A stretch of DNA of 64,000 nucleotides from Artemisia argyi (Eukaryota; Streptophyta; Magnoliopsida; Asterales; Asteraceae), in NCBI GenBank assembly GCA_030686995.1, contig JARVZY010002388.1, positions 248,001 to 312,000 of the forward strand. Reading direction: 5' to 3'. This document shows positions 57,227 through 64,000 of the stretch, piece by piece. Position numbers and translations under genes: made by a program. The first letter of the stretch is position 1. Each line of letters opens with the position of its first letter. Below the pieces are notes generated by a model. It searched no databases and had not been told where the DNA came from. It saw nothing but the letters and a program-made list of their open reading frames with translations.

Positions 57227-60200
57227 TGTAACAATTCGCATTTTCAGGATATTTACTTTTCCCGGAAAATTTCACTATTCACTTTTACTATTCATTTTCC
57301 CGAAAATTTTTCCCGAAACTTGATTTTTATTTCTTGGGCTGAAGTGATAAATCATTTCCATGGCAAATTAAAAGTTTGACATTCATAAGCTCATTTTCGT
57401 GAAAGTTATTAAGGAATTACATGGAATTACACGTTTTAGGGTAAAACGTCATTCAGAAATTCTACGTACAACGAAATTCGGTCGCGTTAATTTTCCCCGT
57501 ATCAGAAAAATGTTTGACACACTTATGATTTATTTGAGAATAAATCATGACTGAGAAAAACATGACCAAAATAAACCTCGGCCGTGAAAAACTGGAATTT
57601 TCAGTTTTAAGCGTTTTTACTCAGCCGTAACCTTAGCCTATACCTGCACCGCATTTCTAAGACGATTTAAGTTTTCAACTTATTAGAAAAAGTCAACATA
57701 TTTTTCCCTCCTCCATTGACCAAAAATCATTCCTTGATTTTATAAGTCATTTCGTGATTTTTAGGCTTACGGTTTGATGTCTAAAAGACATTTAATACCA
57801 ACCGACACTAGACTGAGCCCAGTCTAGACATTATAAGTCATTTTAAATCATTTTTATCACATTAGAAAAGTAACATTTTACTTTTCTCAATTTTACGCAA
57901 TATTCGTACGTTTTACGTATTACGCGTTTTAGACCCGTGTTTCCAGCTTTTAGCACCCGATAGATCCTACCACTCATTTTATATTTTATTATGGAACATA
58001 TGGATATGTTTAACAATACTTTCGAATTCCATAATTTTACGACACCCGGTTTTACGTTTCGTGGCTTAACCATTTACGGTTAGCATTTTACGGAGCCAAA
58101 ACTAACACCATATCTTGGATAATATCACCAAAAAGCCAAACCTTCCTCCCCAAGCTTTGTGAACTGCCCTAGGAGGGGGGATTCACCACCCATGTGGCTT
58201 CATCTCATGAATTTACCCATAGTTCATCACTTAATTACAACTTGGTCTCCAAGTGTTGACTAGTCAACATTGTAACCTCCTCATTTTTGGTATAAAGAGA
58301 GCTCATTCTCTTCCTTTCTCTTGCAATACCAACGACCCAAAACCACATAAATACACCATTTTGATCATTGATCTTGCTCATTCAATCCATCACAAGTTCA
58401 AGTCATAGTTCCTAGTTGATCCTTAACACCTTTCAACCATAAAACTCCATAAAATCACCATAAAACACCACAAAAACTCATCAAATTTCCAAGTGTTCTT
58501 AGTGAAGATTTTTACTAAGGCTTGTTTTTGTGATAAGATTAGTGTTTATCAAGGGATTATAAGATAGGGTTTTTGATATGGAAGCTTGGCTATGGTTGGA
58601 AAATATTTGGAAAATATTTGGAAGATTAAGTAGTAGTTCTTGGTCTTGATCTTGGTTCTAGTTAGTTTCTTCACAAGTTGTAAGCAAACCCTAACTTGCT
58701 TCTTGTTAAATAATCATGTTCATGTTATTTACATACTATTCTTGCTATATTATGTCTTGTATGCATGTCCATGATGTATAAAAATGAGTAAAACATGTTG
58801 TTATAATTGATTGTTAAGATAAGTTACTAAAACAAGTAAACTAGTGACTTTCTTGGTAAGACCTGATCAAAATGGTAAAAATATGATATTGAATCATTAC
58901 ATATTGTAGTAGAGGACCTAACAAGGAAAACATAGCAATTTGAACCACCTAAAACGAGTATACGAGTCAAAAGTTATGACGATTTGAAATTACAAAAGAT
59001 TTGCGGCAAAGCTGCCAAAATGTTTCTGTTACAGAAACATTAAACACGCAAAAAGAGGCATTTCTGGTCCGATTCATCAAAAAGTTAAAACACGAAAGTT
59101 GTCCGGAATCACGTTTTCCTTCAGGAATAAAGAGGCTCGAGCCTTGAAAACATTTTCTGAGTAAGATATTTCTAAATTTCTTAACAGCTATTTACATATA
59201 TATAAGTCACTATATTATGGTTATACTTTAAAAGGAACAAGAGGTCTTATGACCAATAATCAAGACCACCACCATGACTAGAGCCAAGGTTGTGTCTCAT
59301 GACCTTGAAACAAGGACTAAAGGTCATGGCTAGGCCATGACGAAATGACCATAACAACTTACATAGGCGTAAACATGAAACAATGAATTAGGCGATAACA
59401 TGAACAAGCAATTTGGATCTACTTCACTTAAAAAGGAACCATGAGATATTACAAAGAAAAATGGTCATACAAGTTATATGAAACATACCCTAATAACAAT
59501 CTTCATGTAATAATAAACTTTCCTAAGTTTATTCAAAATATCGGACATGTAACTTTTCGGATCAAAACTTATATCTATATATTTTATCAACTACTACAAT
59601 AGTAGGGAGCCTCATGTGAGGAGTTCATTATGTAAGCCGTCGAGATGAGTTGTGGATTTACGAGTTAAAGTGTCCTGGCTCCTCGAACGCTTACTAACAT
59701 GACTTCTGAAATATGTCAGCCCGAACGGTAGTAAACGATATACAAAACATACATGTTCATGAATCTTTTCTTTCAAGGACATACAATATACATCATACCA
59801 CATCATGGACTAAATGCAAGATATATATATAGGCATTCCGTTATATTCTTTACTCCGATCCTAAGTCGCAACATTCTATTATAGGTTGCTCGTAGAAACC
59901 TTCACGATTCAACCGTTACATTCATTACTTGCTATCTTACTTAAGGTGAGTTCATAGCCCCATTTTCCATTACTTAATTGTTTTACAAACCCTTGGGGGG
60001 AATACATGCTATTTTAACCGAGCACAATGTTTTTAAATTGTATGCTTGCCTGATTGTTTTATTATCACTAAGTACCAACCTTGCTAAACCGAGATCCCTT
60101 ATTATGAACCATTTAATCACTAGCAATAGTGAGCGCAAATATTGTGAATAGGCCTATTGGGATTGACGAATCCCATTTGTTATGACTAAGTTCATACAAA

Positions 60201-60739
60201 TGCATTAATATTTGAGATTTAGGTATGTTAGCAAAGTACCTACCGGGATAAATCTGCCGATCGATATTGGTACACGTTAACGTTTTGGTGTCATAAGCTT
60301 AGTGTATAATACATTTTATGGGCGTATAATAACGTAGCCTGCCTGTTTTGTTTTCCAAACATTGGTGTGAGTCTATAACTCACACTACCAACATATTGTG
60401 TTCAAACAATTTAACAAACTCTATGAATGTCACTCAACCTTTGTGTTGACCTCTCAAGCATGTATTTTAGGTTCATGACGATCAAGGATGGCACGGAAGG
60501 ACACGGATACTCAAGAGGGCTATAAATTTTATTATCATTCGAAACCTCACTTAATGTGATTTGTAAACATGGAACCAATTGGGACCTCATTTTGTAATCT
60601 CTGATATTTATATAATTTGAATGATAAACCTTTTTAAAAAACGACTCAATTGGAGTTCGTTTTCTATTATTGTGACTATTGTGCCGTCAAGTAACACCCA
60701 GTTCGAATTCCGCTGCATCCATGAATTGGGGGTGTTACA
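57227..60739 (+). repeat. Right LTR of element 2 (3513 bp)
   Basis: Pairs with 51400-54931. Lacks about 12 bp (GGGTTTTAGCA region near 57950) and the 5S-like patch. TATA box at 58291-58297. Confidence 0.92.
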
Positions 60740-63681
60740 CCCTCCTCCTTTGACCAAAAATCATTCCTTGATTTTATAAGTCATTCTTTGATTTTTAGGC
60801 TTACGGTTTTATGTCTAAAAGACATTTAATACCAACCGACACTAGACTGAGCCCAGTCTAGACATTATAAGTCATTTTAAATCATTTTTATCCTATTAGA
60901 AAAGTAACATTTTACTTTTCTCAATTTTACACAATATTCGTACATTTTACGTATTACGCATTTTAGACCCGTGTTTCCAGTTTTAGCAGGGTTTTACCAC
61001 CCCAATGGAACCTACCACTTATTTTATATTTTATTATGGAGTATAATGATATGTTTAACCAGACTTTCAAGTTCCACATTTTTACGACACCCGGTTTTAC
61101 GTATTGAGGCTTAAAAATTTACGGTTGGCATTTCCCGGAGTCAAAACTCATCCAATACTTAGGATAATATCTTCCAAGAACCACCTCATCCTTCCTAGCC
61201 ATATCAAACCGCCATTAGGGGGGGGGGGGGGAGTCACCCCTTGGTGTGGCTTGATCTCATGCAAATTGATCTAGGATGATTACATGTGTCAAAGCTTGTT
61301 AAGAAAGCTTTGACAAGTCTTAGTTTCTAACCTCCTCAAGCCCTTATAAAAGCCCTCTCCCCCTCTCATTTGTACGCCACCATCACACACACACAAACAC
61401 CATCTCTTTAGCAAATTACTTCCAAGTTTCATGCAAGAATCAAGTGCAATATCAACACATAAACTCTAGTTTGGTTTTGATTCATCAAACTACTTCCAAA
61501 CCCTAGAAACTTTGGTGATTTCTCTTGAGTTTGAATCCACTCATGTCACCTCAACTTTAATCATCTCTCTTTCAAGAATACAAGTGTAGAAAGATTGCTT
61601 GAAGTGAAGTAGGTTGAAGCTAAAGTCTATCAAAGTCCTTACCTTACATGTTAACTTCCTTTCTTATTTGAAAGCCAAAAGTTGTAAGCCAAACCCTAAC
61701 ATGCTTCTTGTTAAATATCATAATCATGTTATTTACATATCATTCATGCTATATTATGTCTTGTATTCATGTCCATGATGTATAAAAATGAGTAAAACAA
61801 GTTATTGTATATGATTGTTAAAATAAGTTATTTAAACAAGTAAACTAGTGACTTTCTTGGTATAATCTGATCAAAATGGTAAAATTATGATATTGGATCA
61901 TTACATATTGTAGTAGAGGACCTAACAAGGAAACCATAGCAATTTGAACCACCTAAAACGAGTATACGAGTCAAAAGTCTTTGCGGCAAAGCTGCCAAAT
62001 AGCTTCTGTTACAGAAACATAAAACACGCAGAAAGAGGCCTTTCTGGTCCGTTTTATCAAAAAGTTAAAGCACAAAAGTTGTCCGGAATCACGTTTTCTA
62101 CAAAAACTCGGTGCACGTATCCAGAAAACCAATAACGAATGAGATTTTCTTCAGTTTCTTAACAGCTATTTTACATACAAAAGTCACTATATAATAGCTA
62201 TGGTTTAATAAGGCCAAGAGGTCTAATGACCTAGATTCAAGACCACAACCATGGCTAAAGCCAAGGTTGAGTCTCAATACCATGGAACAATGACCAAAGG
62301 TCATGGCAAGGCCATGACTAAATGACCATATAAACTTACTTAGGCGAAAACATGAGCTAAGAGTTGTCGATAACTTGAACATACAATTTGGATCTACTTC
62401 GTCTAAAGGAACCATGAGATATTACAAGAAATGGTCATACAAGTTATAAGAAACTTACCCTAATAACAATCTTCATGTAAAGATAAACTTTCCTAAGTTT
62501 ATTCAAATATTAGACATGTAACTTTTCGGATCAAAACTTATATATATATATTTTATCAACTACTACAATAGTAGGGAGCCTCATGTGAGGAGTTCATTAT
62601 GTAAGCCGTCGAGATGAGTTGTGGATTTACGAATTAATGTGTCCTGGCTCCTCGAACGTTTACTAACATGACTTCTGAATTATGTTGGCCCGAACGGTAG
62701 TAAACGATATATAAACTATACATGTTTCATGAATCATTTCTTTTCAAAGACTTACACTATACATCGTACCACATCATGGACTAAAATGCAAGACATACAT
62801 ATATAGGCAATTTTTCATATTCTTTACTCCAATCCTAAGTCGCAACATCCTATTATAGGTTGCTCGTAGAAACCTTCGCGATTTGACCATCATATTCACT
62901 ACTTGCTACTTAACTTAAGGTGAGTTCATAGCCCCACTTTCCATTACTTAATTGTTTTACAAACCCTTGGGGGGAATACATGCTATTTTAACCGAACACA
63001 ATGCTTTCAAATTGTATGCTTGCCTGATTGTTTTATTATCACTAAGTACCAGCCTTGCTAAACCGAGATCCCTTATTATGAACCATTTAATCACTAGCAA
63101 TAGTGAGCGCGAATATTGTGAATAAGCCTTTTGGGATTGACGAATCCCATTTGTATTGACTAAATTCACACAAATGCATTAATATTTGAGACATGGGTAT
63201 GATAGCAAAGTACCTACCGGGATAAATCTGCCGATCGATATTGGTACACGTTAACGTTTTTGTGTCATAAGCTTAGTAATGATAATAACTGTTTTGTTTT
63301 CCAACCATTGGTGTGAGCCTATAACTCACACTACCAACATATTGTGTTCAACCATTAAACAAACTCTATGAATATCACTCATCCTTTGTGTTGACCTTTT
63401 AAGCATGTATTTCAGGTTCATGATGATCAGGGATGGCACGGAAGGGCACGGATGTTCAAGAGGGCTATAAATTTTATTATCATTCGAAAACTCATCTAAT
63501 GTGATTTGTAAACATGGAACCATCTGGGACCTCATTTTGTAATCTCTGATATTTATATAATTTGAATGATAAACCTTTTAAAACGACTCAATTAGAGTTC
63601 GTTTTCTATTATTGTGGCTATTGTGCCGTCGAGTAACACCAAGTTTAAATTCCGCTGCAACCATGAATTGGGGGTGTTACA
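60740..63681 (+). repeat. Right LTR of element 1, second part (also left LTR of element 3)
   Basis: Continues the LTR from CCCTC after element 2 and ends GGGTGTTACA. TATA box at 61345-61352. A run of 14 G near 61218-61231 replaces the 7 G of the left LTR. Confidence 0.9.
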
Positions 63682-64000
63682 GATTGGTACCAGAGCCATG
63701 GTTATAGAGAAACGGGTCTAATTGAGACCTTAACTATAACCACAATTACAAGCAAAAAAAAAAAAAAACATTTTATAGCCTTCCGCTCTTCGTGCCTTCC
63801 ATCCTCCAGATGATTATGGACTTATTATGCATGTTATGCTACATAAACATATTAGTATATTGCTATATATATGCTTGCCATATTTTGAGCACTCCCCATA
63901 AACGTTAGAATTATTTTAACATTGTAATTCTTCTCATAGAAATCATGTGCGTACCCACTTTTTCCGATTATGTGCCCACTCTACCTAATAACTTTCAAGT
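63682..64000 (+). mobile_element. Start of element 3 interior (tandem copy)
   Basis: GATTGGTACCAGAGCC primer site, then sequence near identical to 47724-48037. It shares the preceding LTR with element 1, giving an LTR-interior-LTR-interior arrangement cut by the window end. Confidence 0.9.
63945..64000 (+). CDS. Acidic leader ORF of element 3, partial
   Basis: ATG at 63945 followed by CVPTFSDYVPTLPN, the same protein start as 47983-48456 with Ser to Phe at residue 6. Continues beyond the window. Confidence 0.7.
   Translation, partial: MCVPTFSDYVPTLPNNFQ

Larger units (their letters stand above)
51400..60739 (+). mobile_element. Ty3/gypsy-type element 2, nested in element 1 LTR
   Basis: LTRs 51400-54931 and 57227-60739 run from TGTAACAATTCGC to GGGTGTTACA. 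A perfect 5-bp duplication CCCTC flanks it (51395-51399 and 60740-60744). The uninterrupted site is visible in the left LTR of element 1 at about 44734. The interior (54932-57226) has a primer site, a hairpin repeat array, a decayed captured receptor-kinase piece and a purine tract, but no gag. Outside one patch the LTRs are almost identical over 3.5 kb, so it is a recent insertion and younger than element 1. Confidence 0.92.
44289..63681 (+). mobile_element. Ty3/gypsy-type element 1 with 3.4-kb LTRs, split by element 2
   Basis: Left LTR 44289-47723. Interior 47724-50937. Right LTR in two parts, 50938-51399 and 60740-63681, separated by element 2. LTRs run TGTAACAATTC to GGGTGTTACA. A primer site GATTGGTACCAGAGTC follows the left LTR. 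A purine tract (AAGGGGTAGAGAC) in the context ACTTCGGGACGAAGTTCCCC precedes the right LTR, as in Tekay-type chromoviruses. The interior encodes an acidic ORF and gag but no protease, RT or integrase, so it is non-autonomous. The right LTR is directly followed by another primer site and interior (element 3), so outer target duplications cannot be tested here. Confidence 0.88.

Overview
This window is nuclear DNA from a flowering plant: AT-rich, with intron-bearing genes, (TA)n microsatellites and layered transposable elements. The non-pol ORFs of the retroelements (the CLCC/HNR-type proline-rich ORF, the FGQILRIPY-type ORF, the Copia gag ending ..WGPNS, and the Ty3-type gag) resemble, from memory, ORFs common in Asteraceae genomes, especially Anthemideae (Tanacetum, Artemisia, Chrysanthemum types). 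That placement is an inference.

Layout. 22-2890 is a complete small non-autonomous LTR element with a 5-bp target duplication, a roughly 30-copy CGAGTTTG-type array and one 181-aa ORF. 2935-3775 is a decayed PB1-like/MuDR-type gene (minus). 4229-6191 is a LINE-type unit with only an ORF1 (DUF4283 plus zinc knuckle). 7030-17895 is a minus-strand Copia-type element (perfect 5-bp target duplication) holding a broken gag and two extra ORFs but no visible pol. It split an AT-hook-type gene remnant (6551-7024 and 17901-18000) and was itself invaded by a solo LTR (10348-12059), which interrupts ORF2 exactly in frame. 18859-22221 is the only clearly intact host gene, a five-exon tetraspanin of the TET18/19/20 (TOM2A-like) type. 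22.8-30.7 kb is intergenic, with a SINE and several MITEs. 30714-35391 is a non-autonomous Helitron carrying exon fragments of two host genes, SWI3D and RAD9, inserted exactly at the 5' edge of a second Helitron (35392-35907). 38.0-40.1 kb holds LTR-like fragments. 41.2 kb has two long perfect-arm palindromes. From 44289 to the end there is a tandem, nested array of Ty3/gypsy-type elements with very long (about 3.4-3.5 kb) LTRs: element 1 (LTR, acidic ORF, gag, captured CLAVATA1-like signal-peptide exon, LTR), element 2 (51400-60739) inserted in the right LTR of element 1 with a CCCTC duplication, and the start of element 3 sharing that LTR.

The most unusual theme is that different non-autonomous LTR elements here carry their own array of short palindromic or repeated motifs. 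Three sit directly upstream of a TATA box: GGTCCCCTTAAT hairpins, TGACGNCGTCA repeats and TTACGGCGTA repeats. Two lie in internal regions: CGAGTTTG, and CATTGT..ACAATG hairpins. In the Copia-type element the same GC-rich hairpin lies in the LTR promoter and again upstream of internal ORFs, which suggests a shared regulatory cassette. Host gene capture is also prominent (SWI3D, RAD9, CLAVATA1-like, a 5S rRNA segment).
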